64,000 nucleotides of DNA from JAWXCF01 sp034440515 (GTDB lineage: Bacteria; Bacteroidota; Bacteroidia; CAILMK01), in contig JAWXCF010000049.1 in NCBI GenBank assembly GCA_034440515.1, forward strand, positions 25,851-89,850. The letters run 5' to 3'. This document shows positions 26,802 to 35,584 of this stretch, in pieces. The position numbers were made by a program, and so were the translations under genes. Numbering within the stretch: the first letter of the stretch is position 1; every line of letters begins with the position of its first letter. The notes under the pieces were generated by a model, which saw nothing but the letters and a program-made list of their open reading frames with translations, searched no databases and was not told the DNA's origin.

Positions 26802-28685
26802 ATGGGTAAAACACTACTAATAACTGAGAAACTTTCTAAATCTTTTGGAATTAATGTACTTTTCAAAGATATAAATCTCACCATATCAGAAGGTGATAAA
26901 GTCGCATTAATTGCAAAAAACGGAGAGGGTAAATCTACCCTACTTAAAATATTGTGCAGAAAGGAATCTTATGATGATGGTCAAGTAATAATTCCTAAAG
27001 ATGTAAACATAGTTTATGTAAGCCAAGAGCCTGATTTAGACCTGACCAAGTCTGTAATAGACAATGTATTAACTACAGACAATGCAGTAACTAAAGCCAT
27101 CAGAAATTATTACGCCATAATGGAGGAAGAAAACCCAGATTGGGAAAAACTGCAAGTAGCTAATGACGAAATGGAGCTAAACAATGCCTGGAACTATGAG
27201 CAAAGAGTAACCAATGTATTGACAAAATTGGGCTTAAAACAACTAAATCAAATAACATCAGAGTTAAGTGGAGGTCAAAAGAGAAGAATATCACTAGCAT
27301 CTAGTTTATTGGTTGTACCTGATTTATTAATATTAGATGAGCCGACCAACCATTTAGATGTTGAAATGACAGAATGGCTTGAGGGTTATATAAATACATA
27401 TATACCAGCACTGTTACTAGTTACTCACGATAGGTGGTTTTTAAACAATACTTGTAACAAAGTATTAGAATTAGACAACAAAAAGCTTCAATATTTTCCA
27501 GGAAACTATGAAGATTATTTGGTGAAAAAAGCAGAACTTGAGCAAAATAATGCAACAGAATTAGATAAAAAACTAAGCCTACAGAGTAAAGAATTAGAGT
27601 GGATGCGCAGGCAACCCAAAGCTAGAACAACAAAGTCTAAAGCTAGGCAAGATAGGTATCACAATCTAAGCGAAGAAATAGTTGATAAATCTGGAGGACA
27701 GTCAGGAGATTTGAAATTAAATCTCGGCAACACCAGATTAGGTAAAAAAATAATTACGTTAAAGCACGTCAATCATAGATTTGGTGAGACGGTAATACTT
27801 GATGATTTCAATTTTGAATTTACACGTGGATTAAAATTAGGAATAGCTGGACCTAATGGAACAGGTAAAACTACTTTTTTAGAAATATTAACCAATCAAT
27901 TAAAGCCTGATTCTGGTGAAATAGACCACGGCGATACCATCAATATTGGCTACTATCGTCAAAGATCAGTTCAATTTCCAAATGACGATAAGGTCATAGA
28001 AGTCATTACTAACATAGCAGATTACCTAGTAATCGGAAAAGATGAAACGATAATGGCAAGTCAATTACTTACTCAATTTGGATTTCCTCCTGCAAAGCAA
28101 CACACTAAAGTAAGTACACTAAGTGGTGGCGAACTTAGAAGGCTTTACCTGCTGACAATACTAATGAAGCAACCCAACTTCATAATATTAGATGAGCCTA
28201 CTAATGACCTTGACATCTTTACCATTCAATTATTAGAAGAATTTCTAGTTTATTTCTCTGGTTGTGTATTAATAGTAAGTCACGATAGGATGTTTATGAA
28301 CAAGATAGTGAATAACTTATTGGTATTTAAAGGAGAAGGCGAAGTAGTTCTTTATAGCGGTAGCTATTCTGACTTTAGAGAAGATGAAAAAGCTAACGAG
28401 GGCAGTAAAGACCAAGTAGTTGATAAAGTTGCACCAATTGTTGCAACTAAAGTTGAAACTAGTACAGAAAAAACTGACAAGAAAATATCCTACAAAGAAA
28501 AACTAGAATTAGAAAAACTGGATGTAAGCATTGCTGAAATAGAAGCAAACATTAAAGTTTATGAAGACTTGCTTTCATCTGGCGAAACCAACCACGAAAT
28601 TCTTCACGATTGGGCCGAGAAATTAAAAGGAAAGCAAGCCGAATTAGACTTAAAAATGGAACGATGGGTAGAACTTAGCGAATAG
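26802..28685 (+). CDS. ABC-F family ATPase (Uup-like)
   Basis: Cytoplasmic twin-ATPase protein without membrane segments, 627 residues from the ATG at 26802. Two ABC domains are present: the first with Walker A AKNGEGKSTLL, signature LSGGQKRR and Walker B LLILDEPTNHLD; the second with GPNGTGKTTFL, LSGGELRR and FIILDEPTNDLD. The linker between them has a PtIM-type helical region, and a charged C-terminal coiled coil (about 560-627) is typical of Uup. ABC-F proteins act on ribosomes. The open frame extends upstream to a TTG at 26721 but would overlap the divergent methyltransferase and has no family counterpart. Confidence 0.93.
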   Translation: MGKTLLITEKLSKSFGINVLFKDINLTISEGDKVALIAKNGEGKSTLLKILCRKESYDDGQVIIPKDVNIVYVSQEPDLDLTKSVIDNVLTTDNAVTKAIRNYYAIMEEENPDWEKLQVANDEMELNNAWNYEQRVTNVLTKLGLKQLNQITSELSGGQKRRISLASSLLVVPDLLILDEPTNHLDVEMTEWLEGYINTYIPALLLVTHDRWFLNNTCNKVLELDNKKLQYFPGNYEDYLVKKAELEQNNATELDKKLSLQSKELEWMRRQPKARTTKSKARQDRYHNLSEEIVDKSGGQSGDLKLNLGNTRLGKKIITLKHVNHRFGETVILDDFNFEFTRGLKLGIAGPNGTGKTTFLEILTNQLKPDSGEIDHGDTINIGYYRQRSVQFPNDDKVIEVITNIADYLVIGKDETIMASQLLTQFGFPPAKQHTKVSTLSGGELRRLYLLTILMKQPNFIILDEPTNDLDIFTIQLLEEFLVYFSGCVLIVSHDRMFMNKIVNNLLVFKGEGEVVLYSGSYSDFREDEKANEGSKDQVVDKVAPIVATKVETSTEKTDKKISYKEKLELEKLDVSIAEIEANIKVYEDLLSSGETNHEILHDWAEKLKGKQAELDLKMERWVELSE

Positions 28686-28699
28686 TTATTTTCTACTTA

Positions 28700-29572
28700 C
28701 TATTTTGTAACTCTATAACCATATTGTGCTATGATTTCTGCCCTAGTCAAGTCAAGGCTGGTTACCGTCATTGGAATGTTAGAGTATGGTCTTCCTGCCA
28801 CATTCTTAGGCTGTTTTACAATATTTAAGGATACGTCTGTCCCTTTTAAAGTTTTACCAAACACAGTATATTCATTGTTTAGATTAGCTGTACCAGAAGT
28901 GTTTACTACTATGTAAAACTGACTACCATTGCTGGCTTTAGAAGGATTTTGAGCATCACCTAACCTTGCTGCACCAACAGCACCAAAATCGTGCTTTAAA
29001 CTTGGCATTATTTCGGCAGGAATGGTATAGCTGGGACCACCTGTTCCGTCATTAGTTGAGTCTAAGTCTTTTGAATTAGGATCTCCACCTTGTATCACAA
29101 AATTATTTACAAGTCTATGGAATGTTGTTCCATTTAAATATTGCTGAGAAGTCAACTTTAAATAATTATTTCTATGAAACGGTGTTTCGTTGTATAAAAA
29201 AACAATCATTTCTCCGAAGCTTGTATTTATTTTAAGTAATCTTTCCTTAATTATCATATCTGCTGTGCCTGATACACCGGTACCATTTTTCACAGTTCTA
29301 AGAGTAACTACATAAGCAAAAGCACTATCGTAAGTATGCATTATGCTATCACCAGTACTAAACTCGGTTTTACCATCACCAAAATACCACTGTCTTTTTT
29401 CAGTGCCCGATTCTGGATTTAAGTGTTTAAAAGTTACTGTTTTACCAGTGTAATCAACAGTCGAACTGAATTTAGGTGAAGGCTGGGATAAAGTATCTTT
29501 TGCTTTGTCACAAGAAATAAAGCTAAAAGTAAATAGACAAATAAATGCTATCGATTGAAGTATATGTTTCAA
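28700..29572 (-). CDS. lipoprotein with PKD domain and cyclophilin-type prolyl isomerase
   Basis: 290 residues. The signal peptide ends in the lipobox FISC (Cys at residue 21), so it is probably anchored in the outer membrane. Residues 35-110 form a PKD-like domain (WYFGDGKTEFSTGDSIMHTY). Residues 110-280 form a cyclophilin domain with [15 protein letters not shown] and GSQFYIVV. It should catalyse prolyl isomerisation for exported proteins. The start is a TTG at 29572: an in-frame TAA lies five codons upstream, and no ATG would keep the signal peptide. A perfect -7 element 21 bases upstream supports this start. Confidence 0.9.
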   Translation of the reverse strand: MKHILQSIAFICLFTFSFISCDKAKDTLSQPSPKFSSTVDYTGKTVTFKHLNPESGTEKRQWYFGDGKTEFSTGDSIMHTYDSAFAYVVTLRTVKNGTGVSGTADMIIKERLLKINTSFGEMIVFLYNETPFHRNNYLKLTSQQYLNGTTFHRLVNNFVIQGGDPNSKDLDSTNDGTGGPSYTIPAEIMPSLKHDFGAVGAARLGDAQNPSKASNGSQFYIVVNTSGTANLNNEYTVFGKTLKGTDVSLNIVKQPKNVAGRPYSNIPMTVTSLDLTRAEIIAQYGYRVTK

Positions 29573-29593
29573 AGTACTGAAAATTTAGGAAAT

Positions 29594-29601
29594 CAAATGT
29601 A
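29594..29601 (-). promoter_or_regulatory. promoter of the PKD-cyclophilin lipoprotein, -7 element TACATTTG
   Basis: Perfect TAnnTTTG on the minus strand, 21 bases before the TTG start. It shares an 81-base region with the divergent EamA promoter. Confidence 0.6.
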
Positions 29602-29635
29602 ATGTATTTATGATTATAAGCGGATTTAAAGTTCA

Positions 29636-29643
29636 TAGATTTG
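29636..29643 (+). promoter_or_regulatory. promoter of the EamA transporter gene, -7 element TAGATTTG
   Basis: Perfect TAnnTTTG, 10 bases before the ATG at 29654. This predicts a leader of only a few bases. Confidence 0.6.
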
Positions 29644-29653
29644 AGCAATAATT

Positions 29654-30586
29654 ATGTCGAAAACGCTAAAGGCTTGGATTCTGCTCCTAATTCTTGCATT
29701 AATATGGGGCAGCTCTTTTTATTTCATAAATAATGCCCTTCAATATTTTTCACCTTTTCAGGTAGGGTGTTTGCGGTTATCAATAGCTGGATTAATCTTA
29801 TTTCCGTTTATTATTCCACAATTAAGGACTTTAAATAAACGACAACTTTTTGGCAGCATTTGCTTTGGTTTATGCAATGCGGGACTACCAGCTTTCATAT
29901 TTGCTTGGGCTCAACAATATGTACAAAGTAGCACAGCTGGTGTGTTAAATGCTTTAACACCAATGTTCAATTTCTTAGTTGGCATCTTGTTTTTTCAAGT
30001 AATATTCAAATGGAATAAATTGGCAGGTGTTGTAATAGGATTCATTGGTGCTATTGTTATCATAAATGGAGCAACAAAACTTGGTATTCATTCACGTACA
30101 TTGAAAGGTGAGGCCCATTTAATTCATTACTTAGCAATCGTATTTGCGACCTTCCTATATGGAATAAGTGGAAACATAATGGCGAAGTATTTATATGATG
30201 TGAAAGGGTATGTTGTATCTGGATTAAGTTATTTTAGTTTTGGCATACCTTTATTAATTATTTGCCTAACAACGACAGATTTAGGTGATAAAATTATGAA
30301 TATTCAATCCGTTTACGATAAACCTATTTATAGCATTTTGGGTTTATCAGTATTGGGATCTGCCTTAGCCATAATTTTGTTTAGTAGTTTGGTCAAGGCA
30401 AGCAATTCACTATTTGCAACCTCTGTAACTTACCTAATTCCATTTGTAGCTTTATGCTGGGGAATTGGTAGCAAGGAAACCATACAATTTAGCATATACG
30501 TTGGGTTGATTATGATATTGGCTGGTATAGCCATAGGTACAATTAAGTTTAAGAAGAATAAATTAATTAAAATAAAAAAAGTATGA
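29654..30586 (+). CDS. EamA/DMT family transporter
   Basis: 310 residues with ten predicted membrane helices in two EamA repeats. The first repeat opens with [16 protein letters not shown] and has the [32 protein letters not shown] stretch seen in many members (split here by positions 77-107). A basic C-terminus ([12 protein letters not shown]) faces the cytosol. DMT transporters export amino acids or other metabolites, but the substrate is unknown. The last 4 bases overlap the ATG of the cyclophilin gene (ATGA), so the two are coupled. Confidence 0.9.
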   Translation: MSKTLKAWILLLILALIWGSSFYFINNALQYFSPFQVGCLRLSIAGLILFPFIIPQLRTLNKRQLFGSICFGLCNAGLPAFIFAWAQQYVQSSTAGVLNALTPMFNFLVGILFFQVIFKWNKLAGVVIGFIGAIVIINGATKLGIHSRTLKGEAHLIHYLAIVFATFLYGISGNIMAKYLYDVKGYVVSGLSYFSFGIPLLIICLTTTDLGDKIMNIQSVYDKPIYSILGLSVLGSALAIILFSSLVKASNSLFATSVTYLIPFVALCWGIGSKETIQFSIYVGLIMILAGIAIGTIKFKKNKLIKIKKV

Positions 30587-31026
30587 CAACAGGAAAAATT
30601 GTAACCAATAAGGGTACTATGGATTTAGAATTCTATGATACAGATGCACCAGGAACTGTAGCAAATTTTACCAAACTAGCAAATAATGGATTTTACAATG
30701 GGCTAAAGTTTCATAGAGTAATTCCAGGTTTTGTGATTCAAGGTGGTGACCCCCGTGGAGATGGTACTGGTGGTCCTGGCTATTCAATTCCTTGTGAGAC
30801 TAGTGGTGGAAATCAGTTTCACGACAAAGGGGTATTAAGTATGGCACACGCCGGTAAAAATACTGGAGGTTCTCAGTTTTTTATAGTATACTCACGTAAC
30901 TCAACCAGTCACTTAGACGGTCAACACACTTGCTTTGGAAAAGTAACCAACGGTTTGGATATTATTGATCAGATAAAAGAAGGCGATACTATAGAGAGTA
31001 TTACCATCAACAATATTGAAAATTAA
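30583..31026 (+). CDS. cytoplasmic cyclophilin-type peptidyl-prolyl isomerase
   Basis: 147 residues, a minimal cyclophilin. Motifs: [15 protein letters not shown] with the catalytic Arg, GSQFFIVY, and [14 protein letters not shown]. No signal peptide, so it works in the cytosol, in contrast to the exported PKD-cyclophilin 1 kb upstream. Translationally coupled to the EamA transporter by an ATGA overlap and followed by a good terminator. Confidence 0.94.
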   Translation: MTTGKIVTNKGTMDLEFYDTDAPGTVANFTKLANNGFYNGLKFHRVIPGFVIQGGDPRGDGTGGPGYSIPCETSGGNQFHDKGVLSMAHAGKNTGGSQFFIVYSRNSTSHLDGQHTCFGKVTNGLDIIDQIKEGDTIESITINNIEN

Positions 31027-31053
31027 TAAGAATTTACAAATTCACTTTATTAT

Positions 31054-31080
31054 GCCTGGCTATTTTAGTCAGGCTTTTTT
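31054..31080 (+). terminator. terminator of the EamA-cyclophilin operon
   Basis: GCCTGGCTA and TAGTCAGGC pair over 9 bp (one G-U) around a TTT loop, followed by six T. It is 27 bases after the cyclophilin stop. Confidence 0.85.
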
Positions 31081-31097
31081 ATGAATACAATGTTTGT

Positions 31098-31139
31098 AAA
31101 AACGTAGCGGACCTAATTCACTTGGAATTCGTCCGCTAC
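31098..31139 (-). terminator. large intergenic hairpin, probable terminator of the lysyl-oxidase-like gene
   Basis: GTAGCGGAC and GTCCGCTAC form a 9-bp stem, with an inner AATTC/GAATT stem and the loop ACTTG (31104-31139). On the minus strand GTTTTTAC follows, which fits a terminator 160 bases after the gene at 31302. On the plus strand it is preceded by the near-promoter AATGTTTG, so a plus-strand transcript starting with this hairpin is also possible. Confidence 0.6.
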
Positions 31140-31195
31140 TACCCTAACCAACCAAAACACTCTTAAGTACAAAGTACTTTGCTTTATTAGGTTTT

Positions 31196-31294
31196 ATGAA
31201 AGTTCAAACATATATCATAATGCGTGCCTTACTTATTAATTTTGATGAAAGGGTAAATTTCAATGATGAAAATTTCTTATTTAGGTACGAATAA
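31196..31294 (+). CDS. possible 32-residue small protein
   Basis: An ATG-to-TAA frame of 33 codons in the 275-base gap between the cyclophilin gene and the lysyl-oxidase-like gene. The peptide begins MKVQTYIIMRALLINFDE and is rich in Asn and Asp near the end. No clear ribosome-binding site or known family; it lies downstream of the hairpin and AC-rich stretch at 31104-31160. Could be real, a remnant or chance. Confidence 0.15.
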   Translation: MKVQTYIIMRALLINFDERVNFNDENFLFRYE

Positions 31295-31301
31295 GATTTT
31301 A

Positions 31302-32678
31302 CTACTTTTCAGTACATATTTGTTGCAACTGTAGTTTGATGGGCATAACAAACACGTTGTTAGTTTCATCACTTTCTTTAAATTTATTGGTCGGATCAAC
31401 TTCCACTACCAAATAATATTGCCCATTACAAGTATTCTCAGGGATAGTAACATATTGCCCCTCAAACGACTGACCATAATGGTCTATTCCCCCAACACTA
31501 ATACCCTGTAGATTGCTTTCACACTTTATATAGTGCCCAAAACCATAATTAGGTAGGTTCTGCACACTTTTATACCCATTATCACCATCTTGGCACATCT
31601 GATTTTCATCCGTACAATTACCTGAGTCAAACAGACAATAACTTACTTTATGCCCAATGCTAAGTACTGGCCATTTACGAGCGTCAGGCTCGCCCTCAAT
31701 TTTATTTCGAAGTGTTATTTCTATCCAATCATCGGCGTGAAAATGATTATGTCCCCTGCTACTGTCAAAGTAATTAGTACCAGCTCGTTTTCTGTATGTT
31801 GATATTTTACCTTTTTTCTTATAGTAAATAATCTGGTCTAAATACTGCCTAGCGTTTTGGCCATTAGGGCATCGTATAGGACCATCTACTGGTTTGCCAT
31901 CACAAATCCAATTGCCTGTTCCTTGAGTTTCAAGTGGCCCGAACCCAATATTTGGCGTAGCCACAGCTAATCTTACCTGCCTTGGATAATATTTATCTGT
32001 AGTCGAGTACTCTTGAAATTGAATTTCTGTCATTCTAGCACCAATAATTAAATCTGGTAGTAATTCGCATTTCTTACTCTTACGCTTTGGGCAAGCACAG
32101 GCTGTTGGATTATTTGTATTACAAGGAGTATATGCTTCTTTTGGTGGTTGATTGCCAAAGTCTAAATGAACATAGTCTATGGTACCTTCTACGTCTATTA
32201 ATAAATCTTGAACTACCAAATACCAAGTACCATTTGGATTCTGATTATTGTTGAAATCATTAATTTTTCCATCTGGAATATAAGTTCCTACATAAGGTGC
32301 TTTATTCTCATATAAATGACCTGAAAAACCATTGTCTGCAAAGCAAGTTTCTAAATAATTTTTACCATTATCACCTCCATTTCTATTAGTTACCCAAATT
32401 GAAGTTGAATCTGGTGAAATCAATTCAATTTTTAAATCGGAAATTCTGTCGTGGGTAATATTTAAGCATACTCTTTCAAGTCCAAACCTTGCGTCAATTT
32501 TATCGGGTAGCCCTGAGACTTGGACAGCTATAATATATGGTCTGTAAGTAGCGTCATTGTCAGGAATTTGCCCCCCCCTAGTGGTTATGCGTTGTACTTC
32601 GTGTTTATTTTGTGCAGTTATTTGACCTACATAAAATAATGCTATAATAAGAAAAAAAAATTTGCAGTTCATAGTCAT
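31302..32678 (-). CDS. secreted P-domain plus lysyl-oxidase-like protein
   Basis: 458 residues. A signal peptide ends at about residue 22 (QITAQ). Residues 45-175 look like a proprotein-convertase P domain (RVCLNITHDRISDLKIEL, NGTWYLVVQD, GTIDYVHLDFG). Residues 205-450 look like a lysyl oxidase: PDLIIGARM, the copper-binding HNHFH at 310-314 in GHNHFHADDW, a Cys-rich stretch, and YYLVVEVDPTNKFKESDETNNV at the end (split over 425-446). Lysyl oxidases oxidise lysine side chains to aldehydes outside the cell. Activity here is inference, as I did not verify the quinone cofactor residues. A run of eight G follows the signal peptide (codons 34-36), and nine T lie within it. No type IX sorting domain is visible at the C-terminus. 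Confidence 0.85.
   Translation of the reverse strand: MTMNCKFFFLIIALFYVGQITAQNKHEVQRITTRGGQIPDNDATYRPYIIAVQVSGLPDKIDARFGLERVCLNITHDRISDLKIELISPDSTSIWVTNRNGGDNGKNYLETCFADNGFSGHLYENKAPYVGTYIPDGKINDFNNNQNPNGTWYLVVQDLLIDVEGTIDYVHLDFGNQPPKEAYTPCNTNNPTACACPKRKSKKCELLPDLIIGARMTEIQFQEYSTTDKYYPRQVRLAVATPNIGFGPLETQGTGNWICDGKPVDGPIRCPNGQNARQYLDQIIYYKKKGKISTYRKRAGTNYFDSSRGHNHFHADDWIEITLRNKIEGEPDARKWPVLSIGHKVSYCLFDSGNCTDENQMCQDGDNGYKSVQNLPNYGFGHYIKCESNLQGISVGGIDHYGQSFEGQYVTIPENTCNGQYYLVVEVDPTNKFKESDETNNVFVMPIKLQLQQICTEK
32571..32578 (-). repeat. G8 homopolymer inside the lysyl-oxidase-like gene
   Basis: Eight consecutive G on the coding strand (C on the plus strand), covering codons 34-36 just after the signal peptide. 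It is the longest G/C run I found in this AT-rich window; others reach six. One base more gives a TGA within seven codons, and one base fewer gives a TAG within seventeen. A slippage-prone site of the kind used for phase variation. Confidence 0.85.
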
Positions 32679-32689
32679 ATACTTGCAGG

Positions 32690-32697
32690 CAAATGTA
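32690..32697 (-). promoter_or_regulatory. promoter of the lysyl-oxidase-like gene, -7 element TACATTTG
   Basis: Perfect TAnnTTTG on the minus strand, 11 bases before the ATG at 32678 and 17 before the in-frame ATG at 32672. The leader should be about 5-10 bases. Confidence 0.6.
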
Positions 32698-32825
32698 AAG
32701 GCTTCCTATTTATAATATTCAGCCATTTCTCATAGTTAAAACTAAAAAGCATTTAGCTAAAATAATAACACGCCGTTAAACTTCAAATGGCTAAGATTGT
32801 ATTTTATTATAATTAGTCCATTTAT

Positions 32826-33350
32826 ATGACAACTATCATCGGCAGTCTTGCTTTTAGTTTTATCCTTTTATTTAACACTTTTATATTACAAGGTGATAGA
32901 GTTATGCCAGAAGTTGTAGGAAAAGATTTGAATGGAAAGAAAGTGGTATTACCTGCAGCAGCACCTAGAAAATTTATATTATTGGGAGTGGCATCATCTG
33001 TAAAGTCAATGGATTATATACAGAAATGGGCTGAAGAAACTACTAAAGCCTTTGATGGTAACCAAATGTACCAAGTCGCACTATATTTTGCTGGTTTCAC
33101 AGAAAACATTAAGGCAATCAGTCAAGATAAAATTTTCTTGAAAATGAAAGAAAATGTTTCAGAAGACTTTTATCCTCAAGTATTGCAAGTGACAGAAAAG
33201 AACGACGAGCTACTTAGCAAGATGGGTATTACTAATAAAAATGAATTTTATATCGTAATTATAGACCCACGCCACAACATAGTTCATACGGAATCTGGCG
33301 TATATACAGAAAAGAAAATGGAGGCTATTGCAGATTGGCTTACCCGATAA
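32826..33350 (+). CDS. exported thioredoxin-fold protein without active-site cysteines
   Basis: 174 residues with an N-terminal hydrophobic signal or anchor (residues 5-22). The pattern MPEVVGKDLNGKKVVLP, FILLGVASSVKSMDYIQKW, then FYIVIIDPRHNIVHTESG looks like a redoxin/AhpC-TSA fold, but there is no Cys in the position of CxxC, and no Cys anywhere. So a redox role is unlikely and a structural or assembly role more likely. It lies 47 bases upstream of the M49 peptidase gene on the same strand, probably in one operon. Confidence 0.65.
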   Translation: MTTIIGSLAFSFILLFNTFILQGDRVMPEVVGKDLNGKKVVLPAAAPRKFILLGVASSVKSMDYIQKWAEETTKAFDGNQMYQVALYFAGFTENIKAISQDKIFLKMKENVSEDFYPQVLQVTEKNDELLSKMGITNKNEFYIVIIDPRHNIVHTESGVYTEKKMEAIADWLTR

Positions 33351-33397
33351 AGACTTAAATTGCGATTTTAAAATAATTTAAGCGTAAAGTAAGTACT

Positions 33398-35491
33398 ATG
33401 AACAATATTCGATATTTAAAGCACATTATAACTGGTTTTGGTTCAATATTAATTTTACAAGTTGGCACATTGAATGCTAGAACAAAAGAAGGGGAAAAGC
33501 CAAAAACTGAAACTAGTACTGTTGCCCCTGATAATAATGATGTAATAGTAGATAGATTTGCAGACCTACAAGTACTTAGATACAAAATTGACGGATTTGA
33601 TGATCTAACCCCTCAACAAAAGCTTCTTTCTTATTATCTATATGAGGCAGCTTTAAGTGGTAGAGACATCATTTACGATCAAAAGTACAAGTACAACTTA
33701 ATTATGCGCAGAACATTAGATGCCATAATTACCAGCTATAACGGGGACAAATCTTCTACAAATTGGATAAATTTCGAAGTATTTGCGAAACGTGTTTGGT
33801 TTAGCAATGGAATTCATCACCATTACTCACAAACTAAAATGTTTCCTGAGTTTGAATCTACCTATTGGTTAGAGCTCATAAAGAATTCAGACAAAACTCT
33901 ACTACCTATTAAAGACAAAAGTGTAGAGGAATATAGTAAATTTATATCAGAAGTAGTCTTATCTAGAAGTAAAGACTTAAAACTGGTAAATCTTGACAAC
34001 GGTGTTGACAATATTGCACTAAGTGCCAATAATTTTTATGAAGGTGTTACCCAATTAGAGGTAGAGGCATATTACGCTAACATAAAAGATAATACAGCCA
34101 CGCCGATAATGTATGGTCTTAATTCTAAACTAATTAAGGAAAATGGAGTATTATTAGAAAAAACTTGGAAAGTGGGTGGTATGTACACTGAGGCCATAGA
34201 GAAAATTGTATTCTGGTTAGATAAAGCTGTACTTGTAGCAGAAAATCCAGAACAAAAAGAAGCCTTAGTAAGACTAATTAAGTTTTATCGTAGTGGCAAT
34301 CTGAAAGATTTTGATTTATATAACATTGCTTGGGTAAAAGACGTTAACAGCTCCATCGATTTAACTAACGGGTTCATAGAAGTTTATGGAGATGCCTTGG
34401 GTAAAAGGGGAAGTTATGAATCAGTGCTAAGCATTAAAGATATGGTGGCAACTAAAACCATAAAAACCATTGGTGACAATGCTCAATATTTTGAAGACAA
34501 TAGCCCGATAATGCCAAATCATAAAAAAAAGAATGTAAAAGGCATTACTGCTAAAGTAATAACAGTGATAGTTGAAAGTGGCGATGCTGCACCTGCAACA
34601 CCAATTGGAATAAACCTGCCAAATAGCAATTGGATAAGAGAGCAACACGGAAGTAAATCTGTGTCACTTGGTAATATAGTCAAAGCCTACAACTTAAGTA
34701 AAAATTCTAGTCCTGATTTGGTAGAATTTTACAATGACCCTGCTGTAATAGAAAGAATTAGAAAATATGGAGCCATTGCTGGTGACCTACATACCGATAT
34801 GCACGAGGTGATAGGTCACGCATCAGGTAAAATAAATGAAGGAATTGGCACTCCTGATTTAACATTGAAAAATTACGCTAACACACTAGAAGAAGCTAGG
34901 GCTGATTTAGTTGGACTATATTATATACTAGACCAGAAGCTAGTTGACCTAGGTGTTATGCCGAGTATAGAAGTAGGTAAAGCACAATTTGACATTTATA
35001 TAAACAATGGATTAATATTGCAACTAAATCGAATAAATTTAGGAGACAATATAGAGGAAGCTCATATGCGTAATCGCCAGTTAATTGCAGCTTGGGCATT
35101 TGAAAAAGGAATGAAAGCAAAAGTAATTACTAAGTTTACTAAAAAAGGAAAAACCTATTATAAAATAAACGATTACAACAAGTTAAGAGAATTATTTGGT
35201 GAATTACTAAAAGAAATTCAAAGAATTAAATCTGAGGGCGACTTTGCCGCAGGTTCTAAATTAGTAGAAACATACGGAGTAAAAGTTGATCAGAAACTGC
35301 TGAAAGAAGTTAAAGATAGATTCTCTAAACTAAACATAGCACCCTATAAAGGATTTATGCAACCAAAACTAGTAGCAGTATATGATGGTAATGGAAACGT
35401 AAGTGACGTAAAGGTTCAATATCCAGATAGCTACAAAGAGCAAATGTTAGAGTACGGTAAGAAATATAATTTCTTACCAAATATGAACTAA
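33398..35491 (+). CDS. dipeptidyl-peptidase III-like M49 metallopeptidase
   Basis: 697 residues. The zinc motif HEVIGH at 469-474 is the six-residue HExxGH form unique to M49, followed by EEARADLVGLYY about 30 residues on as in EECRAE of known DPP III enzymes. It removes dipeptides from N-termini. A signal peptide is likely (basic start, hydrophobic residues 11-25, then TLNARTKEG), suggesting a periplasmic or secreted enzyme, in contrast to the cytosolic eukaryotic form. It probably shares a transcript with the upstream thioredoxin-fold gene and ends with a strong terminator. Confidence 0.9.
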   Translation: MNNIRYLKHIITGFGSILILQVGTLNARTKEGEKPKTETSTVAPDNNDVIVDRFADLQVLRYKIDGFDDLTPQQKLLSYYLYEAALSGRDIIYDQKYKYNLIMRRTLDAIITSYNGDKSSTNWINFEVFAKRVWFSNGIHHHYSQTKMFPEFESTYWLELIKNSDKTLLPIKDKSVEEYSKFISEVVLSRSKDLKLVNLDNGVDNIALSANNFYEGVTQLEVEAYYANIKDNTATPIMYGLNSKLIKENGVLLEKTWKVGGMYTEAIEKIVFWLDKAVLVAENPEQKEALVRLIKFYRSGNLKDFDLYNIAWVKDVNSSIDLTNGFIEVYGDALGKRGSYESVLSIKDMVATKTIKTIGDNAQYFEDNSPIMPNHKKKNVKGITAKVITVIVESGDAAPATPIGINLPNSNWIREQHGSKSVSLGNIVKAYNLSKNSSPDLVEFYNDPAVIERIRKYGAIAGDLHTDMHEVIGHASGKINEGIGTPDLTLKNYANTLEEARADLVGLYYILDQKLVDLGVMPSIEVGKAQFDIYINNGLILQLNRINLGDNIEEAHMRNRQLIAAWAFEKGMKAKVITKFTKKGKTYYKINDYNKLRELFGELLKEIQRIKSEGDFAAGSKLVETYGVKVDQKLLKEVKDRFSKLNIAPYKGFMQPKLVAVYDGNGNVSDVKVQYPDSYKEQMLEYGKKYNFLPNMN

Positions 35492-35516
35492 ATAATCATT
35501 CATTTTGCTAACAAAT

Positions 35517-35555
35517 ACACCTGCCCTAGATTCACATTTTAGGCAGGTGTTTTTA
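35517..35555 (+). terminator. terminator of the M49 peptidase gene
   Basis: ACACCTGCC and GGCAGGTGT form a 9-bp stem (35517-35550) followed by TTTTA. 25 bases after the stop. Confidence 0.88.
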
Positions 35556-35584
35556 TATAAAGTCCACCTCAATACTACGTTAAT

